In this document: positions 42,141-48,696 of the stretch, piece after piece
Position numbering within the stretch: the first letter of the stretch is position 1
Layout of the letters: each line of letters opens with the position of its first letter
From: Sphingomonas sp.
GTDB lineage: Bacteria > Pseudomonadota > Alphaproteobacteria > Sphingomonadales > Sphingomonadaceae
Direction of reading: 5' to 3'
Length of the DNA stretch: 48,696 nucleotides
NCBI GenBank assembly: GCA_019744885.1
Contig: JAIETY010000082.1
Span: 1-48,696 of the forward strand
Translations under genes and position numbers: made by a program
The notes under the pieces: generated by a model
Told to the model about the DNA's origin: nothing
The model's input: only the letters and a program-made list of their open reading frames with translations
Database searches by the model: none

Positions 42141-43235
42141 ATGGGACTCCTGCGCACCCTGCTGCTCGCCCTCACCGCGCTCGCAATGGTGCCCCCCGCA
42201 TACGCCGCTGGCCTCAAGCTCAACATCGACGCCAGCGCCGCGCGCGCCGTCCTCGATGCGCTCGAAACGCCCACCCTCGATCTCGCCCGCGCGCGTGCCA
42301 TCGCACGGCTGCCCGGCAATCAGGGCCTGATCCGCAAAGCCAAAAGCTATGGCCGCGTCGCGGACGACGAGAGCTTCGCCGCTGCATTGGTCGCCGCCGC
42401 GCATAACGACGACAAGGCGCCCGATCCCGGCAGTTTCGCGTTCGGTCGCGTTCGCCCGCATATCGCGCAGTTGCGTCAGGTGCTGGCCGATCTGGAAAAT
42501 CCAGCGACCGGGCTGATCGACGCGGCCAAGCGCCGGATCGCGCTCTACACGCCACCGGGGCTCGACGCGGCGATCACCGGCTATTTCGTCGTTGGCGGTA
42601 CCTCGGGCGGATTCGCGTTCGGCGATCCGCAATTCTTCCTCAACCTCGATTATTTCCCTGACGCGACGCTGGCGACGACGATCTTGGAGCATGAGCTCTA
42701 CCACGCCGTGCAAGGGGCAGCCGCGTCGCCCAAGCCGCGACTGACGGCCATTGCGCAGTGTCTGAAGCGCGCCGCAACCCCGCCCCATCTCGACGATCTG
42801 TTCGGCGCGCTGGTGCAGGAAGGCACGGCAAGCGTGGTCGGCGATGTCCTCGCGCTGCCCAAGGACATGGCCGGTCCGGCGGCCGAAGAGCGCAAGAAGT
42901 TCGCACGCAATGTCGCGATGGTCGATCGCAGCGTGACGCTGCTGGCGCTCTCGACCCACGCGCTGGCAACCCGCGCGGTCGAGTATGACCCCATCTATGC
43001 ACTCGGCTTTTATGGCGACGAGATTCTCTACGCGCTCGGCTATGTGATGGCGAAGGCGATCGAGCGCGAGCAGGGGCCGCAGGCAATTGCCGCGTTGCTG
43101 ACCGACCCGACCGGCGCTGGCTTCATCAACCGCTACCGCGCACTGAAGGCCTATGGCAGCGAAGGCGCGCCGAAGCTCGATGCCCGCACACTCGCCTGGG
43201 CGGTGCGGATGGGGCGCTGCGGACAAGGGAACTGA
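42141..43235 (+). CDS. Putative secreted Zn-dependent metalloprotease (DUF5700-like)
   Basis: A 364-residue protein with a signal peptide (MGLLRTLLLALTALAMVPPAYA/AG). The zinc motif HELYH is at H184-E185-H188, and E227 in LVQEGTASVV is a plausible third ligand about 40 residues later, as in gluzincin peptidases. FFLNLDYFPDATLATTILEHE precedes the motif. The layout matches proteins annotated DUF5700 putative Zn-dependent protease. The substrate is unknown; it would act in the periplasm or outside the cell. The open frame on the opposite strand is a shadow. Confidence 0.75.
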   Translation: MGLLRTLLLALTALAMVPPAYAAGLKLNIDASAARAVLDALETPTLDLARARAIARLPGNQGLIRKAKSYGRVADDESFAAALVAAAHNDDKAPDPGSFAFGRVRPHIAQLRQVLADLENPATGLIDAAKRRIALYTPPGLDAAITGYFVVGGTSGGFAFGDPQFFLNLDYFPDATLATTILEHELYHAVQGAAASPKPRLTAIAQCLKRAATPPHLDDLFGALVQEGTASVVGDVLALPKDMAGPAAEERKKFARNVAMVDRSVTLLALSTHALATRAVEYDPIYALGFYGDEILYALGYVMAKAIEREQGPQAIAALLTDPTGAGFINRYRALKAYGSEGAPKLDARTLAWAVRMGRCGQGN

Positions 43236-43289
43236 ACGGCGGTCGTCTGGGCGTCGAGGGCCCACGCGTCGACGAGATGAGGCGGTAAC

Positions 43290-43727
43290 ATGGACGTTGC
43301 CATTCGCATTGCCGGCCCCAATGATGCCGCCTTGTTCGGTGCAGTCGCCGACGAGATTTTCGACAATCCGGTCTTGCCCGCTCTGGTCCAATCCTTCCTC
43401 ACCGATTCCCGGCATCATGTAGCGATCGCCACTGCCGCCGGGCGCCAGCTTGTGGGATTCGCCTCAGCGGTCGACTATATTCACCCCGACAAGCCTCGCG
43501 AACTTTGGATCAACGAAGTCGGCGTAGCGAGAAACTGGCAGAAAAGGGGGATAGGCAAAGCGCTGCTGCGCGCCATGCTCGACCATGGGCGCACCTTTGG
43601 CTGTGCAGAGGCTTGGGTGCTGACCGAGCCAGACAATGCCGCTGCCAACGCGCTTTATCGTGCCGTCGCTCGCTTGCACGACCGCGCGCCCATGCCGGTC
43701 GTCATGTACAGTTTCGGGCTCGATTGA
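43290..43727 (+). CDS. GNAT family N-acetyltransferase
   Basis: A 145-residue acetyltransferase. The acetyl-CoA loop is VGVARNWQKRGIGKALL (about 73-89; the Q/RxxGxG/A motif is QKRGIG), followed by WVLTEPDNAAANALY, the second CoA-binding helix. The ELWINEVGVA strand is conserved in a subgroup of small GNATs sometimes annotated as aminoglycoside acetyltransferase-like, but substrate specificity cannot be claimed. It stands alone, convergent with rlmE. Confidence 0.87.
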   Translation: MDVAIRIAGPNDAALFGAVADEIFDNPVLPALVQSFLTDSRHHVAIATAAGRQLVGFASAVDYIHPDKPRELWINEVGVARNWQKRGIGKALLRAMLDHGRTFGCAEAWVLTEPDNAAANALYRAVARLHDRAPMPVVMYSFGLD

Positions 43728-43776
43728 CGTCCCGGCAGGCCTTGCCAGCGATCGGGCACGGCCGCTCATCCAGGGC

Positions 43777-44448
43777 CTATTCCGCGAGCTTACCCTTGAA
43801 TCCTTGCGCGATCACATACCATTCGCTCGAATCCTTGCGGCTCGCAGGCGGCTTGGCGTGCTTGACCGTTGCGAAGTTGCGCTTGAGCTCGGCCACCAGT
43901 TCGCTGTCGGCCCCGCCCGCGAGCACCTTGGCGACAAAGGCGCCACCGGGGCGGAGCACATCATAGCAAAAGGCCGCCGCGCATTCGACCAGCCCCATCG
44001 TGCGCAGATGGTCGGTCTGCGGATGGCCGACGGTGTTGGCCGCCATGTCCGACAGCACCAGATCGGCTGGCCCCGCGAGCGCTTCGATCAGCATCTCGCT
44101 CGCGCGTGCATCGTTGAAGTCGAACTGGAAAATCGTCACGCCGTCGATCGGGTCAACCGGTAGCAGATCAATGCCGACAATCGCGGCGCCGGGCACTTGC
44201 TTGCGCACGACCTGGCTCCAGCCGCCGGGCGCGATGCCCAGATCGACGACGCGCTTTACCCCTTTCAGAAAGCCGAAGCGCTCGTCGAGTTCGATCAGCT
44301 TATAGGCGGCGCGGCTGCGATAGCCTTCGGCCTTGGCGCGCTTGACATAGGGGTCATTGAGCTGGCGTTCGAGCCAGCGCGTCGATTGCGGCGATCGTCC
44401 GCGCGTCGTCCGCACGCGGGTGCGCCCGCCCGATCCGCCCCGGCTCAT
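43777..44448 (-). CDS. rlmE: 23S rRNA (uridine-2552-2'-O)-methyltransferase RlmE (FtsJ)
   Basis: A 223-residue SAM-dependent methyltransferase that modifies U2552 in the A-loop of 23S rRNA and helps 50S assembly. The SAM motif VVDLGIAPGGWSQV lies near residues 67-80. The catalytic tetrad K-D-K-E is visible as K51 (AAYKLIELDERF), D in LVLSDMAANTVG, K in AFVAKVLAGG and E in SSEWYVIAQGFKG. The N-terminal 30 residues are basic and disordered, as in other alphaproteobacteria. It follows ppx by ten bases. Confidence 0.95.
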   Translation of the reverse strand: MSRGGSGGRTRVRTTRGRSPQSTRWLERQLNDPYVKRAKAEGYRSRAAYKLIELDERFGFLKGVKRVVDLGIAPGGWSQVVRKQVPGAAIVGIDLLPVDPIDGVTIFQFDFNDARASEMLIEALAGPADLVLSDMAANTVGHPQTDHLRTMGLVECAAAFCYDVLRPGGAFVAKVLAGGADSELVAELKRNFATVKHAKPPASRKDSSEWYVIAQGFKGKLAE

Positions 44449-44458
44449 CGACCGCGCT

Positions 44459-45526
44459 TCATGCGTCAGGACCGTGCATCAGGCGGCGCAAAATGCCCTC
44501 GCGAATGCCACGATCGGCGACGCCGAGCCGTTCGGCGGGCCACAGGTCGAGGATCGTCTCGAGAATCGCGCACCCGGCCACGACCAGATCGGCGCGTTCG
44601 GTGCCGATGCACGGCAGTTGCGCGCGTTCGGCGATCGACTTGCTCGCCAGATCGGCGCTGATCGCGCGCATCGCGCTGGCCGGGACGATCAGTCCGTCGA
44701 CGGCGGCGCGGTCATAGCGATCGAGCGCGAGATGGACGCTCGCGAGCGTCGTCACCGTGCCCGACGTGCCGAGCAGGCGCGGGCGCTTGATGCCGCGCGG
44801 CAGGCGATCGGCAAAGTGTGCCATGCTCTCACCCACCAGCGCGCGCATCCGCGCATAGACCGCCGCGCGCCCCGCCGCGCCTTCACCGGTCCCCGCGCTT
44901 TCGGTGAGCGAGACAACGCCCCAGGGCGTGCTGTGCCAGTCGAGCACGGTTGGTACCCGTGTCGCCGTGTCGACCAGCACCAGCTCGGTCGAGCCACCGC
45001 CGATGTCGAACACCAGCGCCGGATCGTCGCCGGGCTCGAGCAGGATGTGGCAACCGAGTACGGCCAGCCGCGCCTCCTCCTCGGCAGTGATGATGTCGAG
45101 CGCGATACCCGTCTCGCGATAGGCGCGCTCAATGAAGGCCGCGCCGTTCGATGCTCGGCGGCACGCCTCGGTCGCGACCGAGCGTGCGAGCACGACATTG
45201 CGGCGCCGCAATTTGTCGGCGCAGATCGACAGCGCGGCGATCGTCCGGTCCATTGCCGCATCGCTCAGCCGCCCCGTCGCCGCCAGCCCTTCGCCGAGCC
45301 GGACGATGCGCGAAAAGGCATCGACCACGGTGAAGCCCGATGCGGCCGGGCGCGCGATCAGCAAGCGGCAGTTATTGGTGCCCAGGTCGAGCGCGGCATA
45401 ATGACGGACGTCGGGCCAGCGTGCGCCGCCTGCCTGCGGAGGCGTCGTCTTGGCCCGCCCGCCGTCACGCCCCCCTTCACGCCCTTTGTCGCGCCCCATC
45501 GGCGCCTGGGCGGAAAATTGCCCCAT
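44459..45526 (-). CDS. ppx: Ppx/GppA family phosphatase (exopolyphosphatase-like)
   Basis: A 355-residue member of the actin-like ASKHA fold. The phosphate-binding loops ALDLGTNNCRLLI (about 45-57) and VFDIGGGSTELVLV (about 170-183) are clear, with LGTSGTVTTLASVHL as a third. It is the short form that lacks the C-terminal HD-like domain of E. coli Ppx and GppA. These enzymes release phosphate from polyphosphate or pppGpp. The first 40 residues are charged, low complexity and variable; an in-frame ATG at 45499 is an alternative start. The ppx-rlmE order is common in sphingomonads and rhizobia (recollection). Confidence 0.92.
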   Translation of the reverse strand: MGQFSAQAPMGRDKGREGGRDGGRAKTTPPQAGGARWPDVRHYAALDLGTNNCRLLIARPAASGFTVVDAFSRIVRLGEGLAATGRLSDAAMDRTIAALSICADKLRRRNVVLARSVATEACRRASNGAAFIERAYRETGIALDIITAEEEARLAVLGCHILLEPGDDPALVFDIGGGSTELVLVDTATRVPTVLDWHSTPWGVVSLTESAGTGEGAAGRAAVYARMRALVGESMAHFADRLPRGIKRPRLLGTSGTVTTLASVHLALDRYDRAAVDGLIVPASAMRAISADLASKSIAERAQLPCIGTERADLVVAGCAILETILDLWPAERLGVADRGIREGILRRLMHGPDA

Positions 45527-45658
45527 GCCGTTTCACCATAAGTGTTTCCGGTCCGAGGCTTTTGCCCCCTCCGGTGCTTGGGCTGAACGTTACCGCAGTG
45601 CGGCGGGCGCGGCAAGCGCAGCGGGGGAGCGAAAAATGGAGGAACGTCAATGCCCGCG

Positions 45659-45687
45659 TTGACAGCCGCCGGACCCCCGCTTAAGCC
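45659..45687 (+). promoter_or_regulatory. Promoter of tRNA-Gln
   Basis: A consensus -35 box TTGACA (45659-45664) and TAAGCC (45682-45687) are separated by 17 bases; the tRNA begins 11 bases later. The -10 is weak, as is usual for CarD-dependent stable RNA promoters in alphaproteobacteria. Confidence 0.55.
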
Positions 45688-45697
45688 GCGCGAGCGT

Positions 45698-45771
45698 TGC
45701 CCCGTCGTCTAAAGGTAAGACCACGGACTCTGACTCCGTTAATTGAGGTTCGAATCCTCACGGGGCATCCA
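45698..45771 (+). tRNA. tRNA-Gln (anticodon CUG)
   Basis: A 74-nt tRNA. The acceptor stem TGCCCCG pairs with CGGGGCA and is followed by discriminator T and encoded CCA (45769-45771). The anticodon stem ACGGA/TCCGT (45723-45727, 45735-45739) holds the loop CTCTGAC with anticodon CTG at 45730-45732. The T-arm GTTCGAATC is canonical. The 3' end lies ten bases from the integrase stop, so this gene is the integration site of the neighbouring element. Confidence 0.97.
45747..45771. other. Probable attachment site (attL or attR) at the 3' end of tRNA-Gln
   Basis: Tyrosine integrases usually recombine within the T-arm and 3' end of a tRNA gene and restore it. Here the integrase gene is immediately adjacent and points at the tRNA. 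I searched by eye for a second copy of the tRNA 3' sequence in the remaining 2.9 kb and found none, so the other junction is outside the window or lost. Exact limits are not resolved. Confidence 0.5.
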
Positions 45772-45780
45772 GCCTGAAGG

Positions 45781-46860
45781 TCATTCTGCCCTCTTTTCAG
45801 TGGGTTGGGGAGGCGTCGTGGCTAACCGGGCGCTTCGGTTAGCCATTACCTTGGTCATCGCGGCGTCCGCGACCTCCGGCCGCGCGTCCGATCCAGCGTA
45901 GCGGAGATACTCCTTTTCGCTCTTGTGGCCGGTGATGGCCATGCCCTCCTCGTTTGTGCACCCGGCCTCCTTGCACCGCTTGGCGGCGGCCTTGCGCAGA
46001 CCGTGGGGCGAGCAGTGCTCCAGTCCGGCCTTGCGGCATGCCTTCTTCATCATGCCGTAGAAGCCCTTCTTCGTGAACGGCTTGCCGTCCTTGGTCTCGA
46101 GCAACGTGACGGTGCCGAGCGGGCCTGCATCCAGGGACGCCTGCAACGGTGCGACGACGGGGATGTCGACGGCGTTGCTCGTCTTGTTCTGCTCGAGCCG
46201 GATCCGCCCCCCCGCGATAATCGCGGGGTCCATGAAGCGAACGTCGCCGCTACGCTGAGCCCCGTACAGCAAGAGGTCGAAAGCTAGGCGCGGCTTCGTT
46301 CCCAGGGCGTGCGCCTTTTCGAAGGCGGTCAGTTCCTCCTCGGTCCAGCGATGATAGCCCTTGCTCGTCGTCTTGGGGGGTGAGGTGTCCTTGATCGGAT
46401 CAAAGCCGCTCGGCACCAGCTTCTCGCGCCGCGCGATCCTGAGGAGTTGCGCGAGCAGTTTACGCAGGCGGGCAGCGGCATGCGGAATGTGCCGCATGCG
46501 GTTCATCAACAGGGAGATCCGTGCGGCGTCAAACGCCTTGATGGCCGTATCGCCGAAGTCCTCGCGGAAACGTTCCAGAACCCCGCGATAGACGCCCTTT
46601 GTATCTTCGCCGAGATCAAGGAAGGCGTTGTCGGCGTAGTAGCGCCCGACGACGTCGTTTACGCTGCCGGTAATGACCGGGCGGAGCGTGACCGGCGTCT
46701 GATCGGCGTTCAGACAGGCGGCGTACTCCCGCTCGAACGCCTTCGTGCCGTGCGGCGACTTGAAGCAGTACTGCCGATAGCCCTTCCGGCGAAAGCGCCA
46801 GCGTAACTTGCCGTGCCGATCTCGAAAGGAGGTGACGTATAGAAGGCGGTTGTTGCTCAT
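45781..46860 (-). CDS. Tyrosine-type integrase of the tRNA-Gln element
   Basis: A 359-residue site-specific recombinase. A SAM-like core-binding domain (about 65-145) precedes the catalytic domain. The active-site set is visible: R203 (GAQRSGDVRF), K226 (EQNKTSN), H286 and R289 (SPHGLRKAA), H312 (ITGHKS) and nucleophile Y321 (EKEYLRYAG; Y318 is less likely). The N-terminal 45 residues (RDRHGKLRWRFRRKGYRQYCF) look like the arm-binding region of phage and island integrases. Its ATG overlaps the stop of the 65-residue gene, so its translation is coupled to the regulator operon rather than driven by its own promoter. Confidence 0.92.
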   Translation of the reverse strand: MSNNRLLYVTSFRDRHGKLRWRFRRKGYRQYCFKSPHGTKAFEREYAACLNADQTPVTLRPVITGSVNDVVGRYYADNAFLDLGEDTKGVYRGVLERFREDFGDTAIKAFDAARISLLMNRMRHIPHAAARLRKLLAQLLRIARREKLVPSGFDPIKDTSPPKTTSKGYHRWTEEELTAFEKAHALGTKPRLAFDLLLYGAQRSGDVRFMDPAIIAGGRIRLEQNKTSNAVDIPVVAPLQASLDAGPLGTVTLLETKDGKPFTKKGFYGMMKKACRKAGLEHCSPHGLRKAAAKRCKEAGCTNEEGMAITGHKSEKEYLRYAGSDARPEVADAAMTKVMANRSARLATTPPQPTEKRAE

Positions 46861-47054
46861 TTACTTGCAAACGCCTCTATCCTGGCGTCGATGTCGTCGT
46901 GTTCGAAACTGATGGTCCGCGAAGCACCGACGTTCAGCACGATGCTCCCGTCTCGAAGGACCCGCACCTCGCCGACCTCCAATCCGCCAGCCAGCACCCC
47001 GCTCACCGCGCGAGTGATGTCGTCCTTGGTGAAGTGGGCAGCGCGCTTGCTCAT
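46857..47054 (-). CDS. Small protein of the integrase operon, unknown function
   Basis: A 65-residue protein, MSKRAAHFTKDDITRAVSGV..., with no transmembrane segment. It has a short N-terminal helix (TKDDITRAVSGVLAGG) and then beta-strands (EVRVLRDGSIVLNVG, RTISFEHDD). It overlaps both neighbours by ATGA, lying between the MerR-like gene and the integrase. Position and size are those of an excisionase or directionality factor, but no helix-turn-helix is evident, so I leave the function open. Confidence 0.72.
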   Translation of the reverse strand: MSKRAAHFTKDDITRAVSGVLAGGLEVGEVRVLRDGSIVLNVGASRTISFEHDDIDARIEAFASK

Positions 47055-47569
47055 CGCGAGGCCGCCCCCGGCTCATTCACCTGTCGCCATACGGGTCGCG
47101 GCACCTTCGCGACGACCTGCTCGGCCACCCGGCGTAGATTGCATACGAATGCGAAGTGGCGGTCGGCGTCATGCGGCAGAGCTTCGAACGTCTCATTCAG
47201 GTCGGCTGTGGAGATTGCCCGCCCCGCGACGCAGACTACGTAACTTGCAGGAAACTGGTCGACGGGTATGACGCAGTCGACAGAAAAAAGGTCCTTCACC
47301 CGAACGAGGGATTCCACCCAGCTCGCGAGCGGCATCGCCGCTGTTTGAAGCATATCCTTCAACAGCTTTGGCCCCAGCCCTTGGGTGGCGCCTCTCTGCA
47401 TGATCATCATCTCAGCGAGCTCTGCTGCGTTGTAGCGCGCGTGCCCACCACCGGTCTCCGGCAACAGTCCGCGGCGACGCCAGTCGCGCTGTAGGGCGAC
47501 GTTCACACCGGTCACCATCTCGGCCTCGGCGGGGGTGTACCGTTCAAGCACATAATTGCGACTGGCCAT
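47051..47569 (-). CDS. MerR-like winged-helix DNA-binding protein of the element
   Basis: A 172-residue protein. Its N-terminal 60 residues form a MerR-type winged helix: YTPAEAEMVTGVNVALQRDW, then RRGLLPETGGGHARYNAAELAEMMIM. Phage regulators and recombination directionality factors often have this form. The C-terminal 100 residues are a separate domain without recognised motifs and without the long dimerisation helix of classical MerR proteins. It is the first gene of the integrase operon, with GAGG before the ATG and the promoter 23 bases upstream. It may repress its own operon and control excision; this is inference from position. Confidence 0.78.
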   Translation of the reverse strand: MASRNYVLERYTPAEAEMVTGVNVALQRDWRRRGLLPETGGGHARYNAAELAEMMIMQRGATQGLGPKLLKDMLQTAAMPLASWVESLVRVKDLFSVDCVIPVDQFPASYVVCVAGRAISTADLNETFEALPHDADRHFAFVCNLRRVAEQVVAKVPRPVWRQVNEPGAASR

Positions 47570-47591
47570 TCAAACCTCGGTTGACTCACAC

Positions 47592-47620
47592 GGTTTAGCC
47601 ACTATGACAAAGCGTGTCAA
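47592..47620 (-). promoter_or_regulatory. Promoter and candidate operator of the integrase operon
   Basis: Read on the minus strand, TTGACA (47615-47620) and TAAACC (47592-47597) are 17 bases apart, a good sigma-70-type promoter. A perfect palindrome TGACA-N5-TGTCA (47605-47619) covers the -35 box and the start of the spacer, an apt place for a repressor such as the MerR-like product of the first gene. Confidence 0.6.
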
Positions 47621-47774
47621 TGTACCACGCTATTCATTTGCTTGAATAAGGCAACCCCGGGTCGCGAGGCATGCCGACATGCCAATCGCGGGTTTGTGGC
47701 GCGACAAGTGAATAAGTCGCCTCCCCGGAGGTTTGAGAAAAGCTGTCCGCCGGAGGCGGAGGAAAGGAGCGCAA

Positions 47775-47984
47775 ATGATCAGGCTCGACATCGACATCGT
47801 AGAGAAGTTCGTCATCGCCGCCGGAAACATGATGCGCTTCAAGGCGCCGATGCCGGACGATGCGTTCGATATCGTCAGCCGAAAGAGCGCGGACGCGACC
47901 GACACGGCGACTGCCTCATCGACTGAGATGTTGGCCTTGTCGAACCTTGAGGTGCTGACCAGCCCTTGTGTCGTGAATACTTGA
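47775..47984 (+). CDS. Small hypothetical protein, possibly 3'-truncated
   Basis: A 69-residue protein, MIRLDIDIVEKFVIAAGNMMRF..., with a strong ribosome-binding site (AAAGGAG at 47763-47769) five bases before the ATG. The first 40 residues look like a real protein (amphipathic strands and helix, IDIVEKFVIAAGN). The rest (DATDTATASSTEML...) is Thr/Ser/Ala-rich and looks like read-through after a break. No family is recognised. A short hairpin TCCGCC-GGA-GGCGGA (47746-47760) lies just before the ribosome-binding site. It is divergent from the integrase operon. Confidence 0.4.
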   Translation: MIRLDIDIVEKFVIAAGNMMRFKAPMPDDAFDIVSRKSADATDTATASSTEMLALSNLEVLTSPCVVNT

Positions 47985-48454
47985 ACTCTGCGAAGTTCGG
48001 GCGTGGTCTGTTATGACGCCAGCAGTTCAGTGGCCCTCGTGGAAGAGTGACACCGGCTGGTCGGTGGGGTTCCTTTATCGCTGCCTTGGCAACAACCAGT
48101 CGTGAGTTGAAGGGCCAGGATTGGAGCGTTTCCTGCCGTCGCCCGTCAGCAAGGACCCAATTGTCGCCATTCGACTCGCCGATCGGCATTGCAGTAACTT
48201 GCCTTTCATTCAGGAACGCGGCCGTGCCTCGCTGAAGGTCCGCACCTAGGACGTTCCTGTCGTTCCCAATCGAAGTGTCGAACGGCAGATCCCGTCAGAA
48301 GCCGACGTCGAGAGTTTGTCCGACTGGTATCGCAGAGCGGCAGAAAGTAGGCCGGTTGCAGAATGACAGGTCCTGGCAGGGAAGGCGTCGTCATGGGTCG
48401 ATTGGTAAGGCCATCCATACGATGTTCCGGCCATGATGAACTGTGATCAGCAAG
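47985..48454. other. Decayed or non-coding sequence between the small gene and the IS remnant
   Basis: About 470 bases without a gene I can support. Several short frames exist on both strands (for example 48206-48418 and 47875-48189, minus) but none has a ribosome-binding site with a plausible protein. The sequence has lower G+C than the chromosome to the left, which suggests remnants of older inserted genes. Confidence 0.5.
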
Positions 48455-48696
48455 TTACGCCTGCCTTGTGCCGATGCAGCGCTTGCCGCTTCGGAAAACT
48501 GCTGTGTTGACACAAGCTGCTGCCCCCCAACCGCGACTAGGATAAGCGCGCAGCCACAGCCGCATTGAGGCGAGTTTGACCATGGCGAGGAAGATTTCGG
48601 CGAGCTTGTCGTAGCGGGTGGCGATGCGGCGGAAGTGTTTGAGCTTGCTGAAGAAGCGCTCAACTTGGTTGCGCTCGCGGTATAGCGTTTTCGAGA
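48455..48696 (-). mobile_element. IS5-family transposase, C-terminal part (cut by window edge)
   Basis: Read on the minus strand from base 48694, the frame gives SKTLYRERNQVERFFSKLKH, then FRRIATRYDKLAEIFLAMVK and LASMRLWLRAY. This is the well-conserved C-terminal block of IS5-type DDE transposases, including the ERFF-K catalytic-region motif. After LRAY the frame continues about 28 residues (PSRGWGAAACVNTAVF...) that do not fit the family ending, so the stop codon of the original gene or the end of the IS has been altered. The N-terminal part and the terminal inverted repeat on that side are beyond the window. Confidence 0.82.

Noticed and set aside
42087..43418. 443-codon minus-strand frame over the DUF5700-type gene
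   Set aside because: Antisense to a gene with signal peptide, zinc motif and promoter; its own product has no recognisable features.
43290..43727. Aminoglycoside resistance role for the GNAT protein
   Set aside because: Only generic GNAT motifs are visible; the substrate-binding part does not match a known resistance enzyme closely enough.
47630..47905. 91-codon minus-strand frame overlapping the small gene at 47775
   Set aside because: No ribosome-binding site and less protein-like than the + strand frame, which has a strong one.
45747..48696. Second attachment site as a copy of the tRNA-Gln 3' end within the window
   Set aside because: No stretch resembling the tRNA 3' end was found by eye to the right of the integrase.
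1..48696. CRISPR array, rRNA operon, toxin-antitoxin pair or biosynthetic cluster
   Set aside because: No regularly spaced direct repeats, no rRNA sequence, and no gene pairs or cluster genes of these types were seen.

Overview
The window is high-G+C DNA (about two thirds G+C by eye) from an alphaproteobacterium, most likely a member of the Sphingomonadales (Sphingomonas/Sphingopyxis type). The markers are a class I lysyl-tRNA synthetase, a Suv3-like RNA helicase - S4 protein - FdxA - CarD gene order, a CDC48-type double AAA ATPase, a ubiquinol-cytochrome c chaperone beside a DUF177 protein, and TauE/SafE coupled to a TIGR02186 protein. The assignment is inference from gene content; there is no rRNA in the window.

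Layout. 1-2.4 kb: end of a CPA1 Na+/H+ antiporter, a two-helix membrane protein and an SPFH protein, then an inverted-repeat element. 2.5-8.7 kb: class I LysRS (-), a cupin/JmjC-like protein, a DinG/XPD-like helicase with an apparent relic exonuclease domain, and a SixA-like phosphatase; two copies of a second palindromic repeat lie at 5.3 and 8.7 kb. 8.8-11.1 kb: DUF177 and cytochrome bc1 chaperone (-), divergent from bamE and an RcnB-like protein. 11.2-19.1 kb: PBP1C and a 1918-residue alpha-2-macroglobulin (-), a periplasmic defence/repair pair. 19.2-23.3 kb: an NfrB-like glycosyltransferase coupled to a small putative outer-membrane protein, then TauE/SafE and TIGR02186. 23.4-30.8 kb: HerA-like ATPase, M23 endopeptidase (-), Suv3-like helicase, S4 protein, fdxA, carD with a good terminator. 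30.9-35 kb: two DUF2807 proteins, DUF1489 (-), MgtE (-), cyclophilin, orphan Flp pilin (-). 35.1-40.2 kb: LysR regulator (-), a candidate small RNA ending in a strong terminator, CDC48 ATPase, MFS transporter and monooxygenase-like protein (-). 40.3-45.5 kb: histidine acid phosphatase, rpoZ, a DUF5700-type metalloprotease, GNAT, and rlmE-ppx (-).

From 45.7 kb to the right edge the DNA changes character. A tRNA-Gln(CUG) is abutted at its 3' end by a tyrosine integrase, which is translationally coupled to a 65-residue protein and a MerR-like DNA-binding protein. A single good promoter with a palindrome over its -35 box drives this three-gene operon. Beyond it are one small orphan gene, about 470 bp of decayed sequence and the C-terminal end of an IS5-type transposase cut by the window. 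This is the end of an integrated element whose cargo, if any, lies outside the window.

Most of the window is ordinary housekeeping chromosome. The parts most worth following up are the candidate small RNA upstream of the CDC48 gene, the compact integrase operon with its candidate operator, the NfrB-like/outer-membrane pair and the exonuclease relic in the DinG-like helicase.
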